Assembly (NCBI RefSeq): GCF_025398155.2
Contig: NZ_CP104562.2
Coordinates: 5,456,001 to 5,520,000 of the forward strand
DNA: 64,000 nt
Source of the DNA: Roseateles amylovorans
GTDB taxonomy: Bacteria; Pseudomonadota; Gammaproteobacteria; Burkholderiales; Burkholderiaceae_C
Direction of reading: 5' to 3'
Part shown: piece after piece, positions 1 through 8,725 of the stretch
Layout: each line of letters begins with the position of its first letter
Numbering within the stretch: the first letter of the stretch is position 1
The notes under the pieces: model-generated
The model's input: only the letters and a program-made list of their open reading frames with translations
What the model was told of the DNA's origin: nothing
Databases searched by the model: none
Translations under genes and position numbers: made by a program

Positions 1-65
1 CCCTTGCAACTCAACGGTCAGAGCGCGGCGATGGAGCCGCGCCAACCCCGCAATGGAGACAACCC

Positions 66-1586
66 ATGGACATGCTTGAACCCGGAAAATTCGGCACCGC
101 CGTGCCTTTCAAGAAGCGCTACGGCAACTACATCGGCGGCGAGTGGGTGGCGCCGGAAGGCCATCAGTATTTCGACAACATCACACCGGTGACCGGCCGG
201 GCCTTCTGCGAGATTCCGCGCTCCACTGCGGCCGACATCGACCGCGCCCTGGACGCCGCCCACAAGGCCAAGGCCGCCTGGGGCAAGACCTCGCCGACCG
301 AGCGGGCCAACATCCTGAACAAGATCGCCGATCGCATCGAGCAGAACCTGCCGATGCTGGCCGCCGCAGAGACCTGGGACAACGGCAAGCCGATCCGCGA
401 AACCACCTTGGCCGACCTGCCGCTGGCGGTCGATCACTTCCGTTATTTCGCGGCCTGCATCCGTGCGCAGGAAGGCGGCATCAGCCAGATCGACAACGAC
501 ACCTACGCCTATCACTTCCATGAACCCATCGGCGTGGTGGGTCAGATCATCCCGTGGAACTTCCCGATCCTGATGGCGGTCTGGAAGCTCGCGCCGGCAC
601 TGGCCGCCGGCAATTGCGTGGTCATCAAGCCTGCCGAGCAAACCCCGGTGTCCATCCTGGTGATGATGGAATTGATCGGCGACCTGCTGCCGCCGGGCGT
701 GGTGAATGTGGTCAACGGCTTCGGGCTGGAGGCCGGCAAGCCGCTGGCGTCCAGCAACCGGATCGGCAAGATCGCCTTCACCGGCGAGACCACCACCGGC
801 CGGCTGATCTCGCAGTACGCCAGCCAGAACCTGATCCCGGTGACCCTGGAGCTGGGCGGCAAGTCGCCCAACATCTTCTTTGCCGATGTGATGGACAAGG
901 ACGATGCCTTCTTCGACAAGGCGCTCGAAGGCTTCGCCATGTTCGCGCTCAATCAGGGTGAGGTCTGCACCTGCCCGTCGCGCGTGCTGGTCCAGGAATC
1001 GATCTACGACCGCTTCATCGAACGCGCGATCCAGCGCGTGGGCGCGATCACCCAGGGCAGTCCGCTGGACATGGCCACGATGGTCGGCGCGCAGGCATCC
1101 AGCGAGCAGCTGGAGAAGATCCTGTCCTATCTGGACATCGGCCGGCAGGAAGGCGCGCAGGTGTTGATCGGCGGTGAGCGCAACCGGCTGGGCGGCGATC
1201 TGGAAGGCGGCTATTACGTCAAGCCGACCGTCTTCAAGGGCCACAACAAGATGCGCATCTTCCAGGAAGAGATCTTCGGCCCGGTGGTCTCGGTCACCAC
1301 CTTCAAGACCGAGGACGAGGCGCTGGAGATCGCCAACGACACGTTGTACGGACTGGGCGCCGGCGTCTGGAGCCGCGACATGAACACCGCCTTCCGCATG
1401 GGCCGGGGCATCCAGGCCGGGCGGGTGTGGACGAACTGCTATCACCACTATCCGGCCCATGCCGCGTTCGGCGGCTACAAGAACTCCGGCATCGGTCGGG
1501 AGAACCACAAGATGATGCTGGACCATTACCAGCAGACCAAGAACCTGCTGGTCAGCTACAGCGAGAACAAGCTCGGCTTCTTCTGA
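66..1586 (+). CDS. exaC: NAD-dependent aldehyde dehydrogenase, ExaC/AldB type
   Basis: Oxidises an aldehyde (acetaldehyde in the best-known ExaC/AcoD/AldB members) to the acid in the cytoplasm. The 506-residue length is normal for the family. Visible landmarks are PWNFP at residues 163-167, the cofactor-binding lysine in VIKPAE (K188), the general base in LELGGKSPN (E262), and the nucleophile in NQGEVCTC (C301, with C303 close by as in this subgroup). The start at 66 is preceded by GGAG at a normal distance. The DUF779 gene that follows is a usual partner of this subgroup, which supports the ExaC/AldB assignment over other dehydrogenases. The exact substrate is inferred. Confidence 0.93.
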   Translation: MDMLEPGKFGTAVPFKKRYGNYIGGEWVAPEGHQYFDNITPVTGRAFCEIPRSTAADIDRALDAAHKAKAAWGKTSPTERANILNKIADRIEQNLPMLAAAETWDNGKPIRETTLADLPLAVDHFRYFAACIRAQEGGISQIDNDTYAYHFHEPIGVVGQIIPWNFPILMAVWKLAPALAAGNCVVIKPAEQTPVSILVMMELIGDLLPPGVVNVVNGFGLEAGKPLASSNRIGKIAFTGETTTGRLISQYASQNLIPVTLELGGKSPNIFFADVMDKDDAFFDKALEGFAMFALNQGEVCTCPSRVLVQESIYDRFIERAIQRVGAITQGSPLDMATMVGAQASSEQLEKILSYLDIGRQEGAQVLIGGERNRLGGDLEGGYYVKPTVFKGHNKMRIFQEEIFGPVVSVTTFKTEDEALEIANDTLYGLGAGVWSRDMNTAFRMGRGIQAGRVWTNCYHHYPAHAAFGGYKNSGIGRENHKMMLDHYQQTKNLLVSYSENKLGFF

Positions 1587-1682
1587 GCGCCGAGCGCGTC
1601 CATTCATCCGTCCGCGCGTCCCTCGCCGGGGGCGCGCGGTGTCGGACGATCACAGGGGGTGCGTCGCCCCCGAGGAGTCGGC

Positions 1683-2081
1683 ATGACTGAACCGGTGTTG
1701 CGGGTCACGGCCACCGACCAGGCGCTCGCGCTGATCGACGATCTGCGTCGGGAGCATGGGCCCTTGATGTTCCACCAGTCCGGTGGCTGCTGCGACGGGA
1801 GCGCACCGATGTGCTTCCCGCAGGGCGAATTCATCATCGGCGACTATGACCGACTGCTCGGCGAGATCGGCGGCGTGCCGTTCTACATCAGCGGTCCGCA
1901 ATTCGAGTATTGGCAGCACACCCAGCTGATCATCGATGTGGTGCCGGGTCGCGGCGGCATGTTCTCGCTGGAGGGCCGCAGCGGGCAGCGCTTCTTGACG
2001 CGCTCCCGGCTGTTCACCGATGAGGAGTCGGCTTGGCTGGCCGCGACGGCGCACGCGGCGCCACACGCCGGTTCACGCTGA
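1683..2081 (+). CDS. DUF779 domain protein, partner of aldehyde dehydrogenase
   Basis: A 132-residue cytoplasmic protein of the DUF779 family, often found directly downstream of ExaC/AldB-type aldehyde dehydrogenases. The conserved cysteine cluster SGGCCDGSAPMC (about residues 33-44) is present and could bind a metal or be redox-active. The start at 1683 is chosen over an in-frame GTG at 1659 because GAGGAG lies 6 to 7 bases upstream of the ATG. It sits about 95 bp after the dehydrogenase on the same strand, so co-transcription is likely. The biochemical function of DUF779 is not established; accessory or maturation roles are only suggestions. Confidence 0.88.
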   Translation: MTEPVLRVTATDQALALIDDLRREHGPLMFHQSGGCCDGSAPMCFPQGEFIIGDYDRLLGEIGGVPFYISGPQFEYWQHTQLIIDVVPGRGGMFSLEGRSGQRFLTRSRLFTDEESAWLAATAHAAPHAGSR

Positions 2082-2093
2082 GCTCGGTGGCCG

Positions 2094-3965
2094 TCAAGCG
2101 GCCACGGCCCAGGCCGGATCGTCGACCGAGACCACCTGCAGCCGGCCCTTGCCGGTGCGCTTGACGCCGTACATCGCCTCATCGGCGAGGCGGAGCAATT
2201 CAGCGCACACATCGTCCCCGCCCCCGATGACGGCGCCCATGCTGGCATTGACCGACACCCGCTCGCCCGCGTCGAGCGTGATGCGCCGCTGGATCGAGAA
2301 CAGGAAGCGCTGCAGCAGCTGCTCCACATCCGTCGCCCGCGACACACCCGACAGCAGGATCGCGAATTCGTCGCCGCCCAACCGCGCCACCACGTCGTTG
2401 GCGCGCACCAGGCCTTGCAGCCGCTGCGCGATCTGCACCAGCACCTCGTCGCCGGCGTTGTGACCGTACTGGTCGTTGACCGGCTTGAATCCATCCAGGT
2501 CCAGATAACAGACGGCGAAGTCCTGTCCAGTGCGACGCGCCTGATGAATCGCATCGCCGACCCGCTCCTCAAAGAAGCGGCGGTTGGGCAACTGGGTCAG
2601 CGCATCCCGCAGCGCCAGGTCCTGGGCACGGGCCTCGCTCTGCTTGAGGCCGTCGATGTCGGCCAGCGTCCACAGCGAGTCGGTGTCGGAGAGCACCATG
2701 CCGCTGACATCCACCCAGAAGGCACTGCCGTCCTTGCGGCGCATGCGCAGTTGCGTGCGGAAGCGCTCGCCCGCACGGATCGTCGACGAGCCGACGTGGC
2801 TGATGTGGGCATGGTCGGCATCGTCCATGAAGAGCACCCGCGTCTCGCTTTGTGTCAGCTCGCCGGGCTCATAGCCGAACATCTGCTCCAGCGCCGGATT
2901 GCACCAAAGGGCGCGCCCCTCGAAAACCCGCACCATGCCGACCAGGTCGTTCTGCAGCATCGCATCCTGCTCGCCGGCCAGACGCGCCAGCGCCTTGCGG
3001 GAGCGACGCTCCCCCTGATGCGTGCGATGGATCATCGCGGAGGCGCCTGCCACCGCCAGTGCCACCAGTGCGGTCAGCATCGCCTGCTGCCAGGCCTGCT
3101 TGCGCCAGGACGCCAGGAAGTCGCCGCTGCCCATGCCGGTGAACAGGGTCAACGAATAGCCGGGCACCTTGCGGTAGGCGGTGATGCGCTCGACCTGGTC
3201 GATCACGGTGGGCGTCAGGTAGACGCCATGGTCGCGGTTCTGGGCGAGGCTGCGCTGCAGTTGCGCCGAGAGCTGGCGTCCGCCGAATCCTTTGGTCGAC
3301 CTGGGTTCACCCGCCGAGTAGCGGGCAATCAGGTTCATGCTCTCCGAGCGCAGCGACACGGCGCCGGAGGGGCCAAGCGCCACTTGGCTGAAGCGGGCCA
3401 GGAAATGCCGCGCGGTCACCACCGCGAAGACAACGCCCGCGAACTGCCCGTCGTGGTTGATCAGCCGGCGGGCCAGGATCAAGCTCCATTCGCCGTTGAC
3501 ACGCCCTTGCAGCGGCTCTGAAATCACCATGTCGGTGCTCATCATCGCTTCGGTGAAATAAGCGCGGTCGGCCACATTGAAGCTGCGTTCATCGGCAGAG
3601 AGCCCTGCCACCACCTGACCCCGCACATCGGCAATCCGCAGCACCGACACCTGCGGCAGCAGGTCGCGCTGCTCTTCGAGCATCCGCACCAGCGCGTCCT
3701 GGTGATCGGCCGTGAGTCGGGCGCTGCGGTAACGCAAGCCGATGGTCGAGAGCGCGTTGTCCGCATTGCGCAGCTCCGCGCCCACCTCCACCGACAGGCT
3801 CTGGGCGAGGTTGTCCACCACGTCACGCGCGCGCTTCTCTTCGCTCAGCCGGTGGTTGTTCAGGCTCAGTCCGGTCATCACGACCAGGGTGGCGATCAGC
3901 AGCAGGTTGCCCAGGATCAGCCAGGTGGCCATGCGGCCGGGACGCGTCCAGGTCAGTGGGATCAT
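2094..3965 (-). CDS. Membrane diguanylate cyclase with periplasmic sensor, PAS and GGDEF domains
   Basis: A 623-residue inner-membrane sensor that should make cyclic di-GMP. A first membrane segment lies near residues 13-33, followed by a periplasmic region of about 250 residues that resembles a Cache-type sensor (it contains DRAYFTEAM, typical of dCache). A second membrane segment lies near 294-312, then a PAS domain (about 335-450) and a C-terminal GGDEF domain. The active-site GGDEF motif is intact at 530-534 and the RxxD inhibitory site (RAND, 521-524) stands five residues before it, so the enzyme is predicted active and feedback-inhibited. No EAL domain is present. The ligand is unknown. 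It is convergent with the DUF779 gene, 12 bp apart. Confidence 0.92.
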   Translation of the reverse strand: MIPLTWTRPGRMATWLILGNLLLIATLVVMTGLSLNNHRLSEEKRARDVVDNLAQSLSVEVGAELRNADNALSTIGLRYRSARLTADHQDALVRMLEEQRDLLPQVSVLRIADVRGQVVAGLSADERSFNVADRAYFTEAMMSTDMVISEPLQGRVNGEWSLILARRLINHDGQFAGVVFAVVTARHFLARFSQVALGPSGAVSLRSESMNLIARYSAGEPRSTKGFGGRQLSAQLQRSLAQNRDHGVYLTPTVIDQVERITAYRKVPGYSLTLFTGMGSGDFLASWRKQAWQQAMLTALVALAVAGASAMIHRTHQGERRSRKALARLAGEQDAMLQNDLVGMVRVFEGRALWCNPALEQMFGYEPGELTQSETRVLFMDDADHAHISHVGSSTIRAGERFRTQLRMRRKDGSAFWVDVSGMVLSDTDSLWTLADIDGLKQSEARAQDLALRDALTQLPNRRFFEERVGDAIHQARRTGQDFAVCYLDLDGFKPVNDQYGHNAGDEVLVQIAQRLQGLVRANDVVARLGGDEFAILLSGVSRATDVEQLLQRFLFSIQRRITLDAGERVSVNASMGAVIGGGDDVCAELLRLADEAMYGVKRTGKGRLQVVSVDDPAWAVAA

Positions 3966-4004
3966 GGGGATCTCCCTTGGCGACTCGAATGGCGATGCAG
4001 GCGC

Positions 4005-4430
4005 TCAGCCGCCGAGGTGCATCGGCGGACGCGGACCCGGCGCACCACAGCGGCGAAGCCGCGGCGCCCCCTCGCAGCACAGGTCGTGCAGGTCGCCCAT
4101 CAGCCGATCGACGTCGAAGGCCTTGTCGTAGAACCCGTTGGCGCCGCGCTGGGTGCACAGCGGCGCGTAGATGGCGCGGTCCTCCGAGCTCAGCACGAAC
4201 ACCTTGCCGGCGAACGATTGCCGTCGCAATCGGGACAGCACCGCCAACCCGGAGCCCGGGGACAGCTGCAGATCCAGCAGCACGACGTCGGGCGTCGTGG
4301 CCATCACGGCTTGAACGGCCTCGTCCTCGCCGGAGGCTTGCGCCACGACGCTGACACCCGCCTCGCATTCGACGCGTCCGACCAGAAGGCGGCGCACCGG
4401 CAGGCAATCTTCGACGACAACGATCTTCAT
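4005..4430 (-). CDS. Single-domain response regulator (receiver only)
   Basis: A 141-residue CheY-like receiver without an output domain. It opens with IVVVEDCLPVRR (acidic pocket at E7-D8), has the phospho-acceptor in VVLLDLQLSPG and the switch residue and lysine in VFVLSSED and YDKAFD. The last 25 residues are a Pro/Arg-rich tail (GAPGPRPPMHLGG) not expected in a receiver. It ends about 40 bp before the start of the diguanylate cyclase on the same strand, so the two may be co-transcribed and the receiver may feed into cyclic di-GMP control; that link is inferred. No histidine kinase is encoded nearby. Confidence 0.88.
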   Translation of the reverse strand: MKIVVVEDCLPVRRLLVGRVECEAGVSVVAQASGEDEAVQAVMATTPDVVLLDLQLSPGSGLAVLSRLRRQSFAGKVFVLSSEDRAIYAPLCTQRGANGFYDKAFDVDRLMGDLHDLCCEGAPRLRRCGAPGPRPPMHLGG

Positions 4431-4573
4431 GGGATCTATGGTCGTCTCCCGCCCCCGTCGTCGCCAGCACGCTTCGCCCGCTCCTGCTGAAAGCCCTTCA
4501 CCGGAGCCGTTGTCGGGCGATGCCCTACAGCCGCCTACAAGCGTCCGATCGGCGCGACGTCAGCGCCCCTTCC

Positions 4574-4606
4574 GCGACTGTTCAGCGACTGTTCAGCGAC
4601 TGTTCT
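4574..4606. repeat. Three tandem 11-bp repeats (GCGACTGTTCA)
   Basis: Three head-to-tail copies of GCGACTGTTCA, the last ending in T instead of A. The unit is about one helical turn. The array lies just after the stop of the monooxygenase-like gene and about 145 bp upstream of the response regulator start, so it could be a phased protein-binding site or a simple slippage repeat. Confidence 0.8.
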
Positions 4607-4625
4607 GCGCGTGTTCCTCGCCTCG

Positions 4626-5273
4626 TCAGCGCGATAACCAGCGCGCCAGCCATCGGGTGTAGCGCGGCATGATCACGTAGGTCATCAACACGACGGTGAT
4701 GCCGGAGACCGCCAGATTGGCGGCCAGCCGCCCCCAACCGCCCAACCAGGCATGCAGCCAGGGGCCGAGCGTCATCCCCAGCAGCGAGGTCAGCGGAAAG
4801 ATCACCGACCAGGTCGCCAGCGCCTGCTTGAACCGTCGCGGTGCGGGATGAGCGGCCGGCGGCTCGAACCAGAACTCCAGTCCGGTCACCGTCTTGACCT
4901 CCTCCGGCGAGGCGAGCAGGGGCGCCACCTCGCGCAGCAGGGCCTGACGCGCCTCCGAGCGGAACCAGTCGTCCGCATGGGCGATGGTGTCGAAGTGCAG
5001 CGTCACGGTGTAGAGGAAGCTGCCGGCCGGGGGCTTGATCACCTGCGCACCGCGGTGTCCCGGAAAGCGCGCGGCGATCGGGATGATGCGATGCAGCCAG
5101 TCCTCGTAGGCTTGCCAATGGTCCGGGCGCACCTGCTGGCGGATCACGGCGGTGACCATGTCGGGACGCGGCAGATCCAGCGCCTCCACGTCCGGCAGTT
5201 GGGCCGAACTCAGCGTCGGTTGGCGGTCGTCGGTGGCGCGGTGGGTGGCATCCTGGGGCGGCGGCGTATCCAT
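4626..5273 (-). CDS. Antibiotic biosynthesis monooxygenase-domain membrane protein
   Basis: A 215-residue protein with an ABM-type ferredoxin-like domain (about residues 39-135, with TAVIRQQVRPDHWQAYEDWL and a second half FLYTVTLHFDT) and two C-terminal membrane helices (about 148-170 and 180-204). This matches the COG3224-type combination of an ABM domain fused to a small membrane anchor. The function of such fusions is not known; heme or quinone contact is only a guess. The ATG at 5273 (MDTPPPQ) is chosen because the 60 residues upstream in the same frame are Cys/Pro/Arg-rich and look non-coding. The N-terminal 38 residues are likely disordered. Confidence 0.78.
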   Translation of the reverse strand: MDTPPPQDATHRATDDRQPTLSSAQLPDVEALDLPRPDMVTAVIRQQVRPDHWQAYEDWLHRIIPIAARFPGHRGAQVIKPPAGSFLYTVTLHFDTIAHADDWFRSEARQALLREVAPLLASPEEVKTVTGLEFWFEPPAAHPAPRRFKQALATWSVIFPLTSLLGMTLGPWLHAWLGGWGRLAANLAVSGITVVLMTYVIMPRYTRWLARWLSR

Positions 5274-5579
5274 GCCGGGATGCTGCGCCGGAGCGGGGCA
5301 AAACGCCTCCCCTGTTTGGGAGGCCGTGCACGGCTCCTGTCGACAGCGCCAGGTCAGCAGCGCCGGGACGACGGCACGATGGCCTCGGCACCAAATCGAC
5401 CACGCCGGTTCGACAGGGCCAGCGCGGTTGTCCATGCCGTCCAGGCCGTCCATGCCGTCAATCCGGTCAAGCTCGTCCGGTTCCGATCAAAGGCCACAAA
5501 CCAGCACGCCCCGCCACCCGTGAGGGTGAGCGGGGCGTGTCGAGGCTCATCCCGGGATGGGCCCGGGATCAGCCGTCGA
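5274..5579. other. Intergenic region between pectate lyase and ABM-domain gene
   Basis: This 306-bp stretch holds the pectate lyase terminator hairpin (separate entry) and a short imperfect direct repeat of CCATGCCGTCCAGG-like sequence near 5433-5461. I see no gene. Its open frames are arginine/proline-rich and have no convincing start signals. Confidence 0.6.
5505..5539 (-). terminator. Hairpin terminator of the pectate lyase gene
   Basis: A perfect 10-bp outer stem (CACGCCCCGC with GCGGGGCGTG) encloses a second stem (CACCC, GTGA loop, GGGTG). It lies 41 bp downstream of the pectate lyase stop. In the minus direction it is followed only by TGGTTTGTGG, so the U-tract is weak. Confidence 0.7.
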
Positions 5580-7007
5580 TCAGTTGCAGCTCAGCGTGGC
5601 CAGGTTCTTGCCGGCGCCAACCACGGAGGGCAGCTTCGCCTTCACGCACGCCGGATCATGCGGCGTGTAGTTGTAGGGAATGCCCACGGGGAAGTTGGCC
5701 GTCGTTTTCCAATCGGTCGCATCGCGCGTCGGCTTGGACTCGCTGGCCACCCACTTGATGCCGTAGGTGGCGAAGTCGGCCGTCGTCTTGATGTTGTTGT
5801 TGCGAAGTTCCCAGTAGCCGATCGCCGAGCTGTCGCGCGAGGTCACCGGGTTCTGCGAGTTCTCGAAGTAATTGCTCTCGATCAGCGAATAGCCACCCAT
5901 GCGGATGTTCGCGCCCGAGGTGATCACCTTGGAGAACAGGTTGTTGTAGATGTGGGTGTAGCCGCCGCGTTGCAGCGGAATGCGCGAGCCCACGTTGTAG
6001 TAGTAGTTGTGGTGGAAGGTGATGTTGCGGTCGCTGGCGTCGCTGTCGCTCGATCCGATCAGGCCCACCTTGTGGTGGTCATGGATGTAGTTGTAGGAAT
6101 AGGTGATGTGGTGCGCACCCGCCTTGTTGTCCACCAGACCGTCGAACTCCAGGTCGCCTGCGCCCGAGCACTCGGCCAGGGAGCTGAACAGGGTGTTGTG
6201 GTCGATCCAGATGTAGCCCGGGAACTTGCCGCTCTGGCCTTCGATGCCGATGGCATCGATCGAGCCCGGCAGCAGGCCGATGGTCATGTTGCGGATGATG
6301 ATGTTGGACGAGTCCGCCTTGATCGCCAGGCCGAAGTTGGCTGCCGAGCCGTTCACGCCTTCGATGGTGATGTTCTTCTTGCCCTTGATCTCGACGATCG
6401 CGCCGGCATCCTTCTTCCACTGGGTGCAGGGATCGGGGATGGTGCCGAAGTCGAAGGTGCCGTTGTAGCGCACCACCAGGCCGCCCGTGCCGGTGTAGTT
6501 GTTGATGGCGGTCTGCATCTGCGCGGCGGTGCTGACGGTCACGGCCGTCACCGAGCCGCCACCGGTCACCTGACCGGCGAAGCCACCGCTGTGGCCAGCG
6601 GGTGCGGGTGCGGGTGCGGGTGCGGGAGCAGGTGCCGGTGCGGGCGCCGGTGCAGGGGCCGGTGCGGGCGCTGGCGCGGGAGCAGGTGCAGGTGCGGGAG
6701 CCGGTGCGGGCGCAGCGGCCGGTCCGACGGCGCACTTCTCAGCCTTGCCCTTGTTGGGATCGGCACCGCCGAAATTGGCGCTGGTGCAGGCCACGGTGGC
6801 GCCGCTGAAGCTCTTGATCACCCACTTGTCCTTCAAACCGAAGGAGACCTGACGGGTCTTGCTGTCGAGCTTGCAGGTCTCGCCTTCGTCCGCGCACTTG
6901 GAGAAGCCAGAGGGCCAGTCGGCCGCCAGGGCCGAGGAGATCGGCGCGATCGCGCCGCAGGCCACTGCAATGGCGGCCAAACGATACCGCGTGTTCAAGT
7001 TGTTCAT
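5580..7007 (-). CDS. Secreted pectate lyase (polysaccharide lyase family 1) with N-terminal module and Ala-Pro linker
   Basis: Cleaves polygalacturonate by beta-elimination outside the cell. The 475-residue precursor has a signal peptide (cleavage near ALA, residue 28), a module of about 65 residues with four cysteines (C38, C45, C74, C92), a linker of about 20 Ala-Pro pairs (about 97-135), and a PL1 right-handed beta-helix. The helix carries WIDHNTLF, DGLVDNKAGAHHITYSYN and RIPLQRGG, which holds the catalytic arginine. The start at 7007 is preferred over 7025 because GGGAG lies just upstream of it. The function of the N-terminal module is unassigned; carbohydrate binding is plausible. The gene stands alone and has its own terminator. 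Confidence 0.92.
   Translation of the reverse strand: MNNLNTRYRLAAIAVACGAIAPISSALAADWPSGFSKCADEGETCKLDSKTRQVSFGLKDKWVIKSFSGATVACTSANFGGADPNKGKAEKCAVGPAAAPAPAPAPAPAPAPAPAPAPAPAPAPAPAPAPAPAPAPAGHSGGFAGQVTGGGSVTAVTVSTAAQMQTAINNYTGTGGLVVRYNGTFDFGTIPDPCTQWKKDAGAIVEIKGKKNITIEGVNGSAANFGLAIKADSSNIIIRNMTIGLLPGSIDAIGIEGQSGKFPGYIWIDHNTLFSSLAECSGAGDLEFDGLVDNKAGAHHITYSYNYIHDHHKVGLIGSSDSDASDRNITFHHNYYYNVGSRIPLQRGGYTHIYNNLFSKVITSGANIRMGGYSLIESNYFENSQNPVTSRDSSAIGYWELRNNNIKTTADFATYGIKWVASESKPTRDATDWKTTANFPVGIPYNYTPHDPACVKAKLPSVVGAGKNLATLSCN
6598..6721 (-). repeat. Microrepeat encoding the Ala-Pro linker of pectate lyase
   Basis: Degenerate 6-bp units, read on the minus strand as GC(N)CC(N), encode about 20 Ala-Pro pairs between the N-terminal module and the catalytic domain. 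The third codon positions vary along the array, so it is not a recent pure expansion. Confidence 0.85.
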
Positions 7008-7716
7008 GGGGTCACTCCCAGTCATTGCTATCGTTCACGATGAAAGGTCGAACGCGCGCCCGCCTGCACACCGCGCGCAGGCGAACCCGGCACCGCTTGC
7101 GCAGCGCCTTGAACGTGTTCGAGGAAAGCCCCGTGCCGCTCCAGTCAGTCAACGCCCCCGTACCTGCAGGATTCGGGTGGTGACACTGGCCTCGGGCAGA
7201 GGCTGCGATCCGGTCATGCCACGCGCAGGCGTGGCCCTTTCCGACATCGACGCGCAGACTATCGACGAGATCCGCGCCGGAACAGCATTTGTATCGAGAC
7301 TGATCCAGGTTTTACAGACTGGTTCTGAAGGCACTTCAGAGGGGCGCGCCGCACCACCGTCGCCGCTTTCCGCGACACGACCGGATGCGAACCAATCCCC
7401 CGAAAAGACCCTACCAGCGCAACACCAGTTGCGAGGGCGCGTGTGGAGCGATCTCGGGGTCAGGTCTTGCTAGAAAAATAGGCGATCTACTGAGGAGCCC
7501 ATCGACGCGTCTGCTCCGTTCGGTACGTATCGCGACCGCCACGTACGCTCAGCAGCCGATCGAGCCGGTACTTTTTCCGCTGCCCGCACGCTTTACAAAT
7601 TTCAGGGAAATTACGGACGGTTTACCGGTCAGATTTCCCAGGGCCATGCGGCCCCGCTCCTTAATATCCGCCCCCGGGAAGACAGCCGTTTCGTCTTCCG
7701 GAAGGAAGACAGCAGC
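7008..7716. other. 709-bp divergent intergenic region
   Basis: The spacer separates the divergent pectate lyase and L,D-transpeptidase genes. It is noticeably less GC-rich at about 7467-7640 than the flanking genes, which suits promoters, but I cannot name a convincing -35/-10 pair. The last 40 bases contain the alternative hairpins described separately. Open frames here lack ribosome-binding sites and family resemblance, so I call no gene. Confidence 0.55.
7677..7710 (+). promoter_or_regulatory. Two competing hairpins over the ribosome-binding site
   Basis: GTCTTCC at 7693-7699 can pair perfectly either with GGAAGAC at 7677-7683 (9-base loop) or with GGAAGAC at 7704-7710 (GGAA loop, a GNRA-type tetraloop). 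The second hairpin covers the likely ribosome-binding site AAGGAAG (7702-7708) of the gene starting at 7717; the first leaves it free. The pairing is read from the sequence; any regulatory role is inferred. Confidence 0.45.
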
Positions 7717-8658
7717 ATGGTGGTGCGGGTACGGTGGCGGATGAAGGGCGTTCGATCGAGCGCCTGGGAGCGAGGTTTCGCGCAGGCGTCAGCAGGCGTG
7801 TGGGCCGTCGTCGCAACCTTGGGCTTGGCCGGCGCCGCGTGTGCGGCCGACCGTGACGTCGCCGCGCCGAGCGGCGATGCACTGCCGGCGCCGATGCGCG
7901 CCCCGTTGCCGTCATCGCTGCCGACCGCTCGGCACCCCGCCCACTTGCAGGTGCGTGCCGACGGCGTGGCCCACACCGCGCCCGCCCCGGGCATGCGCCA
8001 GGTCGACTTCCGTGGCGTGACCGTGTCGGAATCGGCGCGCCAGATGGCGCAGAGGGCATTCGAGTCGGGCGATGCGAAAAACCTGCCGTTCGCCGTCGTC
8101 GACAAGAAGGAAGCGCGACTGCTGGTCTTCAGCGCCGACGGCCGCCTGGTGGGCGGCACCCCCGCCCTGCTGGGCCTGGCTCGCGGCGACGACGTCGCAC
8201 CGGACGTCGGCCGCATGGTCGCGACCGGCATTCCGCCGGCGCTGCGCACCACGCCGTCCGGCCGCTATGACACCCAGCCCGGTGTCAACTTGAAGGGCGA
8301 GGCGGTGATCTGGGTGGATTACGACGCGGCGTTCGCCATCCATCGCCTGCGGCCCAGCCCGGCCGTGGAGCGCCGCGCCGAGCGACTGGCCTCGGCATCG
8401 CCCGACGACAACCGGATCTCGTTGGGCTGCGTCATCGTCACCGGGGACTTCTTCGATCGGGTGGTCCGACCAGTCTTGGGCCAAGGCGCTGCCGTGGTCT
8501 ATGTGTTGCCGGAACCGATCGAAGCCGGAGAAGGGGCCGTGGCCATGAACGAGGTGGGACGGAGCGCGCTCCTCGGTGCGACCCCGTCCACCGTCCCCGG
8601 CCATTCCGGGTCTGCTGGGGCCGCCGTCCGACTGACGTCGCCCAACGGCCGGATCTGA
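7717..8658 (+). CDS. Exported L,D-transpeptidase-like (YkuD-fold) protein
   Basis: A 313-residue exported protein. The N-terminus has an Arg-rich start and a hydrophobic segment ending near GAACAAD (signal peptide). The C-terminal half carries the hallmarks of a YkuD-type L,D-transpeptidase: AFAIHRL (H209) and RISLGCVIV with the probable nucleophile C238, a variant of the family motif (S/T)xGCxN/R. Such enzymes make 3-3 crosslinks in peptidoglycan or attach proteins to it; here the activity is inferred. The residue after VI is V rather than the usual R or N, so specificity may differ. The start is supported by AAGGAAG 8 bases upstream. The C-terminal 50 residues after LPEP have no assigned role. 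Confidence 0.78.
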   Translation: MVVRVRWRMKGVRSSAWERGFAQASAGVWAVVATLGLAGAACAADRDVAAPSGDALPAPMRAPLPSSLPTARHPAHLQVRADGVAHTAPAPGMRQVDFRGVTVSESARQMAQRAFESGDAKNLPFAVVDKKEARLLVFSADGRLVGGTPALLGLARGDDVAPDVGRMVATGIPPALRTTPSGRYDTQPGVNLKGEAVIWVDYDAAFAIHRLRPSPAVERRAERLASASPDDNRISLGCVIVTGDFFDRVVRPVLGQGAAVVYVLPEPIEAGEGAVAMNEVGRSALLGATPSTVPGHSGSAGAAVRLTSPNGRI

Positions 8659-8725
8659 GCGGTCGGCCTCGAGAAGCGGCGGTCCCGCTACACTTGCCGC
8701 TTTTCGCAGCCACTGGATCTACACC

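Noticed and set aside
4752..7043. A 763-codon plus-strand frame covering the pectate lyase
   Set aside because: It is antisense to the pectate lyase, and its Gly/Arg/Cys stretch is simply the reverse of the Ala-Pro linker.
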